DNA of 64,000 bases from the NCBI RefSeq assembly GCF_043290135.1, contig NC_134701.1, forward strand, positions 31,213,501-31,277,500. The letters run 5' to 3'. This document shows, piece after piece, positions 1-14,800 of the stretch. The position numbers and the translations under genes were made by a program. Positions within the stretch are counted from its first letter, which is position 1, and each line of letters begins with the position of its first letter. The DNA comes from Rhipicephalus microplus (lineage: Eukaryota > Arthropoda > Arachnida > Ixodida > Ixodidae). Below the pieces are notes generated by a model. It was given only the letters and a program-made list of their open reading frames with translations. It did no database searches and was not told the origin of the DNA.

Positions 1-3000
1 TGCACTACTGCGGCTGCGCAAGTCTACGACTGACGTCACCACTTCGACGCATGGCAGGATCACCGTCCTACCAGGACTAGCCAGGGGGGCGTTTCCGAAG
101 GCCTTACAAAAGAAGACAGCACCGTTGGACTGGCATCAGAGCAGATCCGGCAGCCGCGCCGGCACGCTCGCTAACGCTGCCCTGTTTTGCTGCAGGCAAA
201 GCTCAGAAAACTGTCTTCAACTGTATGCAAGCTAACGTGGTCTTCGCCAGGTTTGCACTACTGCGGCTGCGCAAGTCTACGACTGACGTAACCACTTCGA
301 CGCATGGCAGGATCACCGTCCTACCAGGGCTTGCCAGGGGGGCGTTTCCGAAGGCCTTACAAAAGAAGACAGCACCATTGGACTGGCATCAGAGCATACC
401 CGGCAGCCGCGCGGGCACGCTCGCTAACGCTGCCCTGTTTTTGATGCAGGCAAAGCTCAGGAAACTGTCTTCAACTGTATGCAAGCTAACGTGGTCTTCG
501 CCAGCTGTGCACTACTGCGGCTGCGCAAGTGTACGACTGACGTAACCACTTCGACGCATGGCAGGATCACCGTCCTACCAAGGCTAGCCAGGGGGGCGTT
601 TCCGGAGGCCTTATAAAAGAAGACAGCACCGTTGGACTGGCATCAGAGCAGATCCGGCAGCCGCGCGGGCACGCTCGCTAACGCTGTCCTGTTTTTGCTG
701 CATGTCAAGCTAAGGAAACTGTCTTCAACTGTATGCAAGCTAACGTGGTCTTCGCCATTTGTGCACTACTGCGGCTGCGCAAATCTACGACTGATGTAAC
801 CACTTCGACGCATCACAGGATCACCGTCCTACCAGGGCTAGCCAGGGGGGTGTTTCCGAAGGCCTTACAAAAAAAGACAGCACCGTTGAACTGGCGTCAG
901 AGCAGATCCGGCAACCGAGCGGGCACGCTCGCTAAGGCTGTCCTGTTTTTGATGCAGGCAAAGCTCAGGAAACTGTCTTCAACTGTATGCAAGCTAACGT
1001 GGTCTTCGGCAGCTGTGCACTACTGCGGCTGTGCAAGTCTACGACTGACGTAACCACTTCGACGCATGGCAGGATCACCGTCCTACCTGGGCTTGCCAGG
1101 GGGGCGTTTCCGAAGGCCTTACAAAAGAAGACAGCACCGTTGGACTGGCATCAGAGCATATCCGGCAGCCGCACGGGCACGCTCGCTAACGCTGCCCTGT
1201 TTTTGATGCAGGCAAAGCTCAGGAAACTGTCTTCAACTGTATGCAAGCTAACGTTGTCTTCGCCAGCTGTGCACTACTGCTGCTGCGCAAGTCTACGACT
1301 GACGTAACCACTTCGACGCGTGGCAGGATCACCGTCCTACCAGGGCTAGCCAGGGGGGCGTTTCCGAATGCCTTACAAAAGAAGACAGCACCATTGGACT
1401 GGCATCAGAGCAGATCCGGCCGCTGCGCGGGCACGCTCGCTAACGCTGTCCTGTTTTTGATGCAGGCCAAGCTAAGGAAACTGTCTTCAACTGTATGCAA
1501 GCTAACGTGGTCTTCGCCAGCTGTGCACTACTGCGGCTGCGCAAGTCTACGACTGACATCACCACTTCGACGCATGGCTGGATCACCGTCCTACCAGGGC
1601 TAGCCAGGGGGGCGTTTGCGGAGGCTTTATAAAAGAAGACAGCACCGTTGGACTGGCATCAGAGCAGATCCGGCAGCCGCGCGGGCACGCTCGCTAACGC
1701 TGTCCTGTTTTTGCTGCAGGCCAAGCTCAGGAAACTGTCTTCAACTCTATGCAAGCTAACGTGGTCTTCGCCAGCTGTGCACTACTGCGGCTGCGCAAGT
1801 CTACGACTGACGTCACCACTTCGACGCATGGCAGCATCACCGTCCTACCAGGCCTAGCCAAGGGGGCGTTTCCGAATATCTTACAAAAGAAGACAGCACC
1901 ATTGGACTGGCATCAGAGCAGATCCGGCAGCTGCGCGGGCACGCTCGCAAACGCTGTCCTGTTTTTGATGCAGGCCAAGCTAAGGAGACTGTCTTCAACT
2001 GTATGCAAGCTAACGTGGTCTTCGGCAGCTGTGCACTACTGCGGCTGCGCAAGTCTACGATTGACGTCACCACTTCGACGCATGGCAGCATCACCGTCCT
2101 ACCAGAGCTAGCCAGGGGGGCGTTTCCGAATGCCTTACAAAAGAAGACAGCACCGTTGACTGGCATCAGAGCAGATCCGGCAGCCGCGCGGGCACGCTCA
2201 ATAACGGTGTCCTGTTTTTGATGCAGGCCAAGCTAAGGAAACTGTCTTTAACTGTATGCAAGCTAACGTGGTCTTCGCCAGCTGTGCACTACTGCGGCTG
2301 CGCAAGTCTACGACTGACGTAACCACTTCGACCCATGGCAGGATCACCGTCCTACCAGGGCTAGCCAGGAGGGCGTTTCCGAAGGCATTACAAAAGAAGA
2401 CAGCACCGTTGGACTGGCATCAGAGCAGATCCGGCAGCCGCGCGGGCACGCTCACTAACGCTGTCCTGTTTTTGCTGCAGGCAAAGCTCAGAAAACTGTC
2501 TTCAACTGTATGCAAGCTAACGTGGTCTTCGCCAGCTGTGCACTACTGCGGCTGCGCAAGTCTACGACTGACGTAACCACTTCGACGCATGGCAGGATCA
2601 CCGTACTACCAAGGCTAGCCAGGGGGGCGTTTCCGGAGGCCTTATAAAAGAAGACAGCACCGTTGGACTGGCATCAGAGCAGATCCGGCAGCCGCGCGGG
2701 CACGCTCGCTAACGCTGTCCTGTTTTTGCTGCATGCCAAGCTAAGGAAACTGTCTTCAACTGTATGCAAGCTAACGTGGTCTTCGCCAATTGTGCACTAC
2801 TGCGGCTGCGCAAATCTACGACTGTCGTAACCACTTCGACGCATCACAGGATCACCGTCCTACCAGGGCTAGCCAGGGGGGTGTTTCCGAAGGCCTTACA
2901 AAAAAAGACAGCACCGTTGGACTGGCATCAGAGCAGATCCGGAAGCCGCGCGGGCACGCTCGCTAACGCTGTCCTGTTTTTGGTGCAGGCAAAGCTCAGG

Positions 3001-5639
3001 AAACTGTCTTCAACTGTATGCAAGCTAACGTGGTCTTTGCCAACTGTGCACTACTGCGGCTGCGCAAATCTATGACTGACGTAACCACTTCGACGCATGG
3101 CAGGATCACCGTCCTACCAGGGCTAGCCAGGGGGGCGTTTCCGAAGGCCTTACAAGAGAAGACAGCACCGTTGGACTGGCATCAGAGCAGATCCGGCTGC
3201 CGCGTGGGCACGCTCGCTAACGCTGCCCTGTTTTTGATGCAGGCAAAGCTCAGGAAACTGTCTTCAACTGTATGCAAGCTAACGTGGTCTTCGCCAGCTG
3301 TGCACTACTGCGGCTGCGCAAGTCAACGACTGACGTCACCACTTCGACGCATGGCAGGATCACCGTCCTACCAGGGCTAGCCAGGGGGGCGTTTGCGGAG
3401 TCCTTAAAAAAGAAGACAGCACAGTTGGACTGGCATCAGAGCAGATCCGGCAGCCGCGCGGGCACGCTCGCTGACGCTTCCCTGTTTTTGCTGCAGGCAA
3501 AGCTCGGGAAACTGTCTTCAACTGTATGCAAGCTAACGTGGTCTTCGGCAGCTGGGCACTACTGCGGCTGCGCAAGTCTACGACTGACGTAACCACTTCG
3601 ACGCATGGCAGGATCACCGTCCTACCAGGGCTAGCCAGGGGGCGCTTCCGAAGGCCTTACAAAAGAAGACAGCACCGTTGGAATGGCATCAGAGCAGATC
3701 CGGCAGCCGCGCGGGCACGCTCGCTAACGCTGCCCTGTTTTTGCTGCAGGCAAAGCTCAGGAAACTGTCTTCAACTGTATGCAAGCTAACGTGGTCTTCG
3801 GCAGCTGTGCACTACTGCGGCTGCGCAAGTTTACGACTGACGTCACCACTTCGACGCATGGCTGGATCACCGTCCTACCAGGGCTAGCTAGGGGGCGTTT
3901 CCGGAGGCTTTATAAAAGAAGACAGCACTGTTGGACTGGCATCAGAGCAGATCCGGCAGCCGCGCGGGCACGCTCGCTAACGCTGTCCTGTTTTTGCTGC
4001 AGGCCAAGCTCAGGAAACTGTCTTCAACTGTATGCAAGCTAACGTGATCTTCGGGAGCTGTGCACTACTGCGGCTGCGCAAGTCTACGACTGACGTCACC
4101 ACTTCGACACATGGCAGGATCACCGTCCTACCAGGGCTAGCCAGGGAGGCGTTTCCGAAGGCCTTACAAAAGAAGACAGCACCGTTGGACTGGCATCAGA
4201 GCAGATCCGGCAGCCGCGCCGGCACGCTCGCTAACGCTGTCCTGTTTTTGGTACAGGCAAAGCTCAGGAAACTGTCTTCAACTGTATGCAAGCTAACGTG
4301 GTCTTCGCCAGCTGTGCACTACTGCGGCTGCGCAAGTCTACGACTGATGTCACCACTTCGACGCATGGCAGGATCACCGTCCTAACAGGGCTAGCCAGGG
4401 GGGCATTTCCGAATATCTTACAAAAGAAGACAGCACCGCTGGACTGGCATCAGAGCAGATCCGGCCGCCGCGCGGGCACGCTCGCTAACGCTGTCCTGTT
4501 TTTGATGCAGGCCAAGCTAAGGAAACTGTCTTCAACTGTATGAAAGCTAACGTGGTCTTCGGCAGCTGTGCACTACTGCGGCTGCGCAAGTCTACGACTG
4601 ATGTCACCACTTCGACGCATGGCAGGATCACCGTCCTAACAGGGCTAGCCAGGGGGGCGTTTCCGAAGGCCTTACAAAAGAAGACAGCACGATTGGACTG
4701 GCATCAGAGCAGATCCGGCAGCCGCGCGGGCACGCTCGCTAACGCTGCCCTGTTTTTGCTGCAGGCAAAGCTCAGGAAACTGTCTTCAACTGTATGCAAG
4801 CTAACGTGGTCTTCGCCACCAATGCACTACTGCGGCTGCGCAAGTCTACGACTGACGTAACCACTTCGACGCATGGCAGGATCACCGTCCTACCAGGGCT
4901 TGCCAGGGGGGCGTTTCCGAAGGCCTTACAAAAGAAGACAGCACCGTTGGACTGGCATCAGAGCAGATCCGGCAGCCGCGCGGGCACGCTCGCTAACGCT
5001 GCCCTGTTTTTGATGCATGCAAAGCTCAGGAAACTGTCTTCAACTGTATGCAAGCTAACGTGGTCTTCGTCAGCTGTGCACTACTGCGGCTGCGCAAGTC
5101 TACGACTGACGTCACCACTTCGACGCATCGCAGGATCACCGTCCTACCAGGGCTAGCCAGGGGGCGTTTCCAGAGGCATTATAAAAGAAGACAGCACCGT
5201 TGGACGGGCATCATAGCAGATCCGGCAGCCCCGCGGGCACGCTCGCTAACGCTTCCCTGTTTTTGCTGCAGGCAAAGCTCGGGAAACTGTCTTCAACTCT
5301 ATGCAAGCTAACGTGGTCTTCGGCAGCTGGGCACTACTGCGGCTGCGCAAGTCTACGACTGACGTAACCACTTCGACGCATGGCAGGATCACCGTCCTAC
5401 CAGGGCTAACCAGGGGGCGCTTCCGAAGGCCTTACAAAAGAAGACAGCACCGTTGGACTGGCATCAGAGCAGATCCGGCAGCCGCGCGGGCACGCTCGCT
5501 AACGCTGCCCTGTTTTTGCTGCAGGCAAAGCTCAGGAAACTGTCTTCAACTGTATGAAAGCTAACGTGGTCTTCGGCAGCTGTGCACTACTGCGGCTGCG
5601 CAAGTCTACGACTGATGTAACCACTTCGACGCATGGCAG

Positions 5640-7966
5640 GATCACCGTCCTACCAGGACTAGCCAGGGGGGCGTTTCCGAAGGCCTTACAAAAGAAGACA
5701 GCACCGTTGGACTGGCATCAGAGCAGATCCGGCAGCCGCGCGGGCACGCTCGCTAACGCTGCCCTGTTTTTGATGCATGCAAAGCTCAGGAAACTGTCTT
5801 CAACTGTATGCAAGCTAACGTGGTCTTCGTCAGCTGTGCACTACTGCGGCTGCGCAAGTCTACGACTGACGTCACCACTTCGACGCATCGCAGGATCACC
5901 GTCCTACCAGGGCTAGCCAGGGGGCGTTTCCAGAGGCCTTATAAAAGAAGACAGCACCGTTGGACTGGCATCATAGCAGATCCGGCAGCCCCGCGGGCAC
6001 GCTCGCTAACGCTGCTCTGTTTATGCTGCAGGCAAAGCTCAGGAAACTGTCTTCAACTGTATGCAAGCTAGCGTGGTCTTCGGCAGCTGGGCACTACTGC
6101 GGCTGCGCAAGTCTACGACTGACGTAACCACTTCGACGCATGGCAGGATCACCGTCCTACCAGGGCTAGCCAGGGGGCGCTTCCGAAGGCCTTACAAAAG
6201 AAGACAGCACCGTTGGAATGGCATCAGAGCAGATCCGGCAGCCGCGCGGGCACGCTCGCTAACGCTGCCCTGTTTTTGCTGCAGGCAAAGCTCAGGATAC
6301 TGTCTTCAACTGTATGCAAGCTAACGTGGTCTTCGGCAGCTGTGCACTACTGCGGCTGCGCAAGTTTACGACTGACGTCACCACTTCGACGCATGGCTTG
6401 ATCGCCGTCCTACCAGGGCTAGCTAGGGGGCGTTTCCGGAGGCTTTATAAAAGAAGACAGCACTGTTGGACTGGCATCAGAGCAGATCCGGCAGCCGCGC
6501 GGGCACGCTCGCTAACGCTGTCCTGTTTTTGCTGCAGGCCAAGCTCAGGAAACTGTCTTCAACTGTATGCAAGCTAACGTGATCTTCGGGAGCTGTGCAA
6601 TACTACGGCTGCGCAAGTCTACGACTGACGTCACCACTTCGACGCATGGCAGGATCACCGTCCTACCAGGGCTAGCGAGGGAGGCGTTTCCGAAGGCCTT
6701 ACAAAAGAAGACAGCACCGTTGGACTGGCATCAGAGCAGATCCGGCAGCCGCGCCGGCACGCTCGCTAACGCTGTCCTGTTTTTGGTACAGGCAAAGCTC
6801 AGGAAACTGTCTTCAACTGTATGCAAGCTAACGTGGTCTTCGCCAGCTGTGCACTACTGCGGCTGTGCAAGTCTACGACTGACGTAACCACTTCGACGCA
6901 TGGCAGGATCACCGTCCTACCAGGACTAGCCAGGGGGGCGTTTCCGAAGGCCTTACAAAAGAAGACAGCACCGTTGGACTGGCATCAGAGCAGATCCGGC
7001 AGCCGCGCGGGCACGCTCGCTAACGCTGCCCTGTTTTTGATGCATGCAAAGCTCAGGAAACTGTCTTCAACTGTATGCAAGCTAACGTGGTCTTCGTCAG
7101 CTGTGCACTACTGCGGCTGCGCAAGTCTACGACTGACGTCACCACTTCGACGCATCGCAGGATCACCGTCCTACCAGGGCTAGCCAGGGGGCGTTTCCAG
7201 AGGCCTTATAAAAGAAGACAGCACCGTTGGACTGGCATCATAGCAGATCCGGCAGCCCCGCGGGCACGCTCGCTAACGCTGCTCTGTTTATGCTGCAGGC
7301 AAAGCTCAGGAAACTGTCTTCAACTGTATGCAAGCTAGCGTGGTCTTCGGCAGCTGGGCACTACTGCGGCTGCGCAAGTCTACGACTGATGTAACCACTT
7401 CGACGCATGGCAGGATCACCGTCCTACCAGGGCTAGCCAGGGGGCGCTTCCGAAGGCCTTACAAAAGAAGACAGCACCGTTGGAATGGCATCAGAGCAGA
7501 TCCGGCAGCCGCGCGGGCACGCTCGCTAACGCTGCCCTGTTTTTGCTGCAGGCAAAGCTCAGGATACTGTCTTCAACTGTATGCAAGCTAACGTGGTCTT
7601 CGGCAGCTGTGCACTACTGCGGCTGCGCAAGTTTACGACTGACGTCACCACTTCGACGCATGGCTTGATCGCCGTCCTACCAGGGCTAGCTAGGGGGCGT
7701 TTCCGGAGGCTTTATAAAAGAAGACAGCACTGTTGGACTGGCATCAGAGCAGATCCGGCAGCCGCGCGGGCACGCTCGCTAACGCTGTCCTGTTTTTGCT
7801 GCAGGCCAAGCTCAGGAAACTGTCTTCAACTGTATGCAAGCTAACGTGATCTTCGGGAGCTGTGCAATACTACGGCTGCGCAAGTCTACGACTGACGTCA
7901 CCACTTCGACGCATGGCAGGATCACCGTCCTACCAGGGCTAGCGAGGGAGGCGTTTCCGAAGGCCT
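5640..7966 (+). repeat. Five-monomer higher-order duplication (offset 1267 bp)
   Basis: Monomer variants at about 5640-6700 reappear in the same order at about 6907-7966. Diagnostic variants include GCATCGCAGG, CTGTTTATGCTGCAG, AAGTTTACGACT and GTGATCTTCGGG. The second copy switches from TACAAAAG to TATAAAAG near 7966, which marks its end. Confidence 0.8.
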
Positions 7967-8595
7967 TATAAAAGAAGACAGCACTGTTGGACTGGCATCA
8001 GAGCAGATCCGGCAGCCGCGCGGGCACGCTCGCTAACGCTGTCCTGTTTTTGCTGCAGGCCAAGCTCAGGAAACTGTCTTCAACTGTATGCAAGCTAACG
8101 TGATCTTCGGGAGCTGTGCAATACTACGGCTGCGCAAGTCTACGACTGACGTCACCACTTCGACGCATGGCAGGATCACCGTCCTACCAGGGCTAGCGAG
8201 GGAGGCGTTTCCGAAGGCCTTACAAAAGAAGACAGCACCGTTGGACTGGCATCAGAGCAGATCCGGCAGCCGCGCGGGCACGCTCGCTAACGCTGCCCTG
8301 TTTTTGCTGCAGGCAAAGCTCAGGAAACTGTCTCCAACTGTATGTAAGCTAACGTGGTCTTCGGCAGCTGTGCAATACTGCGGCTGCGCAAGTCTACGAC
8401 TAACGTAACCACTTCGACGCATGGCAGGATCACCGTCCTACCGGGGCTAGCCAGGGGGGCGTCTCTGAAGGCCTTACAAAAAAAGACAGCACTGTTGGAC
8501 TGGCATCAGAGCCGATCCGGCAGCCACGCGGACACGCTCGCTAACGCTGTCCTGTTTTTGGTACAGGCAAAGCTCAAGAAACTGTCTTCAACTGT

Positions 8596-10470
8596 ATGCA
8601 AGCTAGCGTGGTCTTCGCCAGCTGTGCACTACTGCGGCTGCGCAAGTCTACGACTGACGTAACCACTTCGACGCAAGGCAGGATCACCATCCTACCAGGC
8701 CTAGCCAGGGGGCGTTTCCGAATGCCTTATAAAAGAAGACAGCACCGTTGGACTGGCATCAGAGCAGATCCGGCAGCCGCGCGGGCACGCTCGCTAACGC
8801 TGTCCTGTTTTTGATGCAGGCCAAGCTAAGGAAACTGTCTTCAACTGTATGAAAGCTAACGTGGTCTTCGGCAGCTGTGCACTACTGCGGCTGCGCAAGT
8901 CTACGACTGATGTCACCACTTCGACGCATGGCAGGATCACCGTCCTAACAGGGCTAGCCAGGGGGCGCTTCCGAAGGCCTTACAAAAGAAGACAGCACCG
9001 TTGGAATGGCATCAGAGCAGATCCGGCAGCCGCGCGGGCACGCTCGCTAACGCTGCCCTGTTTTTGCTGCAGGCAAAGCTCAGGATACTGTCTTCAACTG
9101 TATGCAAGCTAACGTGGTCTTCGGCAGCTGTGCACTACTGCGGCTGCGCAAGTTTACGACTGACGTCACCACTTCGACGCATCGCAGGATCACCGTCCTA
9201 CCAGGGCTAGCCAGGGGGCGTTTCCAGAGGCCTTATAAAAGAAGACAGCACCGTTGGACTGGCATCATAGCAGATCCGGCAGCCCCGCGGGCACGCTCGC
9301 TAACGCTGCTCTGTTTATGCTGCAGGCAAAGCTCAGGAAACTGTCTTCAACTGTATGCAAGCTAGCGTGGTCTTCGCCAGCTGTGCACTACTGCGGCTGC
9401 GCAAGTCTACGACTGACGTAACCACTTCGACGCAAGGCAGGATCACCATCCTACCAGGCCTAGCCAGGGGGCGTTTCCGAATGCCTTATAAAAGAAGACA
9501 GCACCGTTGGACTGGCATCAGAGCAGATCCGGCAGCCGCGCGGGCACGCTCGCTAACGCTGTCCTGTTTTTGATGCAGGCCAAGCTAAGGAAACTGTCTT
9601 CAACTGTATGAAAGCTAACGTGGTCTTCGGCAGCTGTGCACTACTGCGGCTGCGCAAGTCTACGACTGATGTCACCACTTCGACGCATGGCAGGATCACC
9701 GTCCTAACAGGGCTAGCCAGGGGGCGCTTCCGAAGGCCTTACAAAAGAAGACAGCACCGTTGGAATGGCATCAGAGCAGATCCGGCAGCCGCGCGGGCAC
9801 GCTCGCTAACGCTGCCCTGTTTTTGCTGCAGGCAAAGCTCAGGATACTGTCTTCAACTGTATGCAAGCTAACGTGGTCTTCGGCAGCTGTGCACTACTGC
9901 GGCTGCGCAAGTTTACGACTGACGTCACCACTTCGACGCATCGCAGGATCACCGTCCTACCAGGGCTAGCCAGGGGGCGTTTCCAGAGGCCTTATAAAAG
10001 AAGACAGCACCGTTGGACTGGCATCATAGCAGATCCGGCAGCCCCGCGGGCACGCTCGCTAACGCTGCTCTGTTTATGCTGCAGGCAAAGCTCAGGAAAC
10101 TGTCTTCAACTGTATGCAAGCTAGCGTGGTCTTCGCCAGCTGTGCACTACTGCGGCTGCGCAAGTCTACGACTGACGTAACCACTTCGACGCAAGGCAGG
10201 ATCACCATCCTACCAGGCCTAGCCAGGGGGCGTTTCCGAATGCCTTATAAAAGAAGACAGCACCGTTGGACTGGCATCAGAGCAGATCCGGCCGCCGCGC
10301 GGGCACGCTCGCTAACGCTGTCCTGTTTTTGATGCAGGCCAAGCTAAGGAAACTGTCTTCAACTGTATGAAAGCTAACGTGGTCTTCGGCAGCTGTGCAC
10401 TACTGCGGCTGCGCAAGTCTACGACTGATGTCACCACTTCGACGCATGGCAGGATCACCGTCCTACCAGG
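8596..10470 (+). repeat. Three-monomer higher-order repeat, about 2.5 copies (759 bp)
   Basis: The variant series starting with GCTAGCGTGG at 8596 repeats at 9355 and 10114. Each unit holds the same three monomer types in order: GCAAGGCAGG type, ATGAAAGCTAACG type and AAGTTTACG type. The copies are nearly identical by eye, indicating recent unequal exchange. Confidence 0.85.
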
Positions 10471-11899
10471 ACTAGCCAGGGGGGCATTTCCGAAGGCCTT
10501 ACAAAAGAAGACAGCACCGTTGGACTGGCATCAGAGCAGATCCGGCAGCCGCGCGGGCACGCTCGCTAACGCTGCCCTGTTTTTGCTGCAGGCAAAGCTC
10601 AGGAAACTGTCTCCAACTGTATGTAAGCTAACGTGGTCTTCGGCAGCTGTGCAATACTGCGGCTGCGCAAGTCTACGACTAACGTAACCACTTCGACGCA
10701 TGGCAGGATCACCGTCCTACCGGGGCTAGCCAGGGGGGCGTCTCTGAAGGCCTTACAAAAAAAGACAGCACTGTTGGACTGGCATCAGAGCATACCCGGC
10801 AGCCGCGCGGGCACGCTCGCTAACGCTGCCCTGTTTTTGATTCAGGCAAAGCTCAGGAAACTGTCTTCAACTGTATGCAAGCTAACGTGGTCTTCGCCAG
10901 CTGTGCACTACTGCTGCTGCGCAAGTCTACGACTGACGTAACCGCTTCGACGCATGGCAGTATCACCGTCCTACTAGGGCTAGCCAGGAGGGCGTTTCCG
11001 AAGGCATTACAAAAGAAGACAGCACCGTTGGACTGGCATCAGAGCAGATCCGGCAGCCGCGCGGGCACGCTCGCTAACGCTGTCCTGTTTTTGCTGCAGG
11101 CAAAGCTCAGGAAACTGTCTTCAACTGTATGCAAGCTAACGTGGTCTTCACCAGCTGTGCACTACTGCGGCTGCGCAAGTCTACGACTGACGTAACCACT
11201 TCGACGCATGGCAGGATCACCGTCCTATCAGAGCTAGCCAGGGGGGCGTTTCCGAAGGCCTTACAAAAGAAGACAGCACCGTTGGACTGGCATCAGAGCA
11301 GATCCGGCAGCCGCGCGGGCACGCTCGCTAACGCTGCCCTGTTTTTGATGCATGCAAAGCTCAGGAAACTGTCTTCAACTGTATGCAAGCTAACGTGGTC
11401 TTCGTCAGCTGTGCACTACTGCGGCTGCGCAAGTCTACGACTGACGTCACCACTTCGACGCATCGCAGGATCACCGTCCTACCAGGGCTAGCCAGGGGGC
11501 GTTTCCAGAGGCATTATAAAAGAAGACAGCACCGTTGGACTGGCATCATAGCAGATCCGGCAGCCCCGCGGGCACGCTCGCTAACGCTTCCCTGTTTTTG
11601 CTGCAGGCAAAGCTCGGGAAACTGTCTTCAACTCTATGCAAGCTAACGTGGTGTTCGGCAGCTGGGCACTACTGCGGCTGCGCAAGTCTACGACTGACGT
11701 AACCACTTCGACGCATGGCAGGATCACCGTCCTACCAGGGCTAGCCAGGGGGCGCTTCCGAAGGCCTTACAAAAGAAGACAGCACCGTTGGACTGGCATC
11801 AGAGCAGATCCGGCAGCCGCGCGGGCACGCTCGCTAACGCTGCCCTGTTTTTGCTGCAGGCAAAGCTCAGGAAACTGTCTTCAACTGTATGAAAGCTAA

Positions 11900-14800
11900 C
11901 GTGGTCTTCGGCAGCTGTGCACTACTGCGGCTGCGCAAGTCTACGACTGACGTAACCACTTCGACGCATGGCAGGATCACCGTCCTACCAGGACTAGCCA
12001 GGGGGGCGTTTCCGAAGGCCTTACAAAAGAAGACAGCACCGTTGGACTGGCATCAGAGCAGATCCGGCAGCCGCGCGGGCACGCTCGCTAACGCTGCCCT
12101 GTTTTTGATGCATGCAAAGCTCAGGAAACTGCCTTCAACTGTATGCACGCTAACGTGGTCTTCGTCAGCTGTGCACTACTGCGGCTGCGCAAGTCTACGA
12201 CTGACGTCACCACTTCGACGCATCGCAGGATCACCGTCCTACCAGGGCTAGCCAGGGGGCGTTTCCAGAGGCCTTATAAAAGAAGACAGCACCGTTGGAC
12301 TGGCATCATAGCAGATCCGGCAGCCCCGCGGGCACGCTCGCTAACGCTGCTCTGTTTATGCTGCAGGCAAAGCTCAGGAAACTGTCTTCAACTGTATGCA
12401 AGCTAGCGTGGTCTTCGCCAGCTGTGCACTACTGCGGCTGCGCAAGTCTACGACTGACGTAACCACTTCGACGCATGGCAGGATCACCATCCTACCAGGC
12501 CTAGCCAGGGGGCGTTTCCGAATGCCTTATAAAAGAAGACAGCACCGTTGGACTGGCATCAGAGCGGATCCGGCAGCCGCGCGGGCACGCTCGCTAACGC
12601 TGTCCTGTTTTTGATGCAGGCCAAGCTAAGGAAACTGTCTTCAACTGTATGCAAGCTAACGTGGTCTTCGCCAGCTGTGCACTACTGCGGCTGCGCAAGT
12701 CTACGACTGACGTAACCACTTCGACGCATGGCAGGATCACCGTCCTACCAGGGCTAGCCAGGGGGGCATTTTCGAATGCCTTACAAAAGAAGACAGCAAC
12801 GTTGGACTGGCATCAGAGCAGATCCGGCAGGCGCGCGGGCACGCTCGCTAACGCTGTCCTGTTTTTGGTGCAGGCAAAGCTCAGGAAACTGTCTTCAACT
12901 GTGTGCAAGCTAACGTGGTCTTCGCCAGCTGTGCACTACTGCGGCTGCGCAAGTCTACGACTGATGTCACCACTTCGACGCATGGCAGGATCACCGTCCT
13001 AACAGGGCTAGCCAGGGGGGCGTTTCCGAAGGCCTTACAAAAGAAGACAGCACCATTGGACTGGCATCAGAGCAGATCCGGCAGCCGCGCGGGCACGCTC
13101 GCTAACGCTGTCCTGTTTTTGCTGCAGGCCAAGTTCAGGAAACTGTCTTCAACTGTATGCAAGCTAACGTGATCTTCGGGAGCTGTGCACTACTGCGGCT
13201 GCGCAAGTCTACGACTGACGTCACCACTTCGACGCATGGCAGGATCACCGTCCTACCAGGGCTAGCCAGGGAGGCGTTTCCGAAGGCCTTACAAAAGAAG
13301 ACAGCACCGTTGGACTGGCATCAGAGCAGATCCGGCAGCCGCGCCGGCACGCTCGCTAACGCTGTCCTGTTTTTGGTACAGGCAAAGCTCAGGAAACTGT
13401 CTTCAACTGTATGCAAGCTAACGTGGTCTTCGCCAGCTGTGCACTACTACGGCTGTGCAAGTCTACGACTGACGTAACCACTTCGACGCATGGCAGGATC
13501 ACCGTCCTACCAGGACTAGCCAGGGGGGCATTTCCGAATGCCTTACAAAAGAAGACAGCACCGTTGGACTGGCATCAGAGCAGATCCGGCAGCCGCACGG
13601 GCACGCTCGCTAACGCTGCCCTGTTTTTGCTGCAGGCAAAGCTCAGGAAACTGTCTCCAACTGTATGTAAGCTAACGTGGTCTTCGGCAGCTGTGCACTA
13701 CTGCGGCTGCGCAAGTCTACGACTAACGTAACCACTTCGACGCATGGCAGGATCACCGTCCTACCGGGGCTAGCCAGGGGGGCGTCTCCGAAGGCCTTAC
13801 AAAAAAAGACAGCACTGTTCGACTGGCATCAGAGCCGATCCGGCAGCCGCGCGGGCACGCTCGCTAACGCTGTCCTGTTTTTGGTACAGGCAAAGCTCAG
13901 GAAACTGTCTTCAAATGTATGCAAGCTAACGTGGTCTTCGCCAGCTGGGCACTACTGCGGCTGTGCAAGTCTACGACTGACGTAACCACTTCGACGCATG
14001 GCAGGATCACCGTCCTACCAGGACTAGCCAGGGTGGCGTTTCCGAAGGCCTTACAAAAGAAGACAGCACCGTTGGACTGGCATCAGAGCAGATCCGGCAG
14101 CCGCGCGGGCACGCTCGCTAACGCTGCCCTGTTTTTGATGCATGCAAAGCTCAGGAAACTGTCTTCAACTGTATGCAAGCTAACGTGGTCTTCGGCAGCT
14201 GTGCACTACTGCGGCTGCGCAAGTCTACGACTGACGTAACCACTTCGACGCATGGCAGGATCACCGTCCTACCAGGACTAGCCAGGGGGGCGTTTCCGAA
14301 GGCCTTACAAAAGAAGACAGCACCGTTGGACTGGCATCAGAGCAGATCCGGCAGCCGCGCGGGCACGCTCGCTAACGCTGCCCTGTTTTTGATGCATGCA
14401 AAGCTCAGGAAACTGCCTTCAACTGTATGCACGCTAACGTGGTCTTCGTCAGCTGTGCACTACTGCGGCTGCGCAAGTCTACGACTGACGTCACCACTTC
14501 GACGCATCGCAGGATCACCGTCCTACCAGGGCTAGCCAGGGGGCGTTTCCAGAGGCCTTATAAAAGAAGACAGCACCGTTGGACTGGCATCATAGCAGAT
14601 CCGGCAGCCCCGCGGGCACGCTCGCTAACGCTGCTCTGTTTATGCTGCAGGCAAAGCTCAGGAAACTGTCTTCAACTGTATGCAAGCTAGCGTGGTCTTC
14701 GCCAGCTGTGCACTACTGCGGCTGCGCAAGTCTACGACTGACGTAACCACTTCGACGCATGGCAGGATCACCATCCTACCAGGCCTAGCCAGGGGGCGTT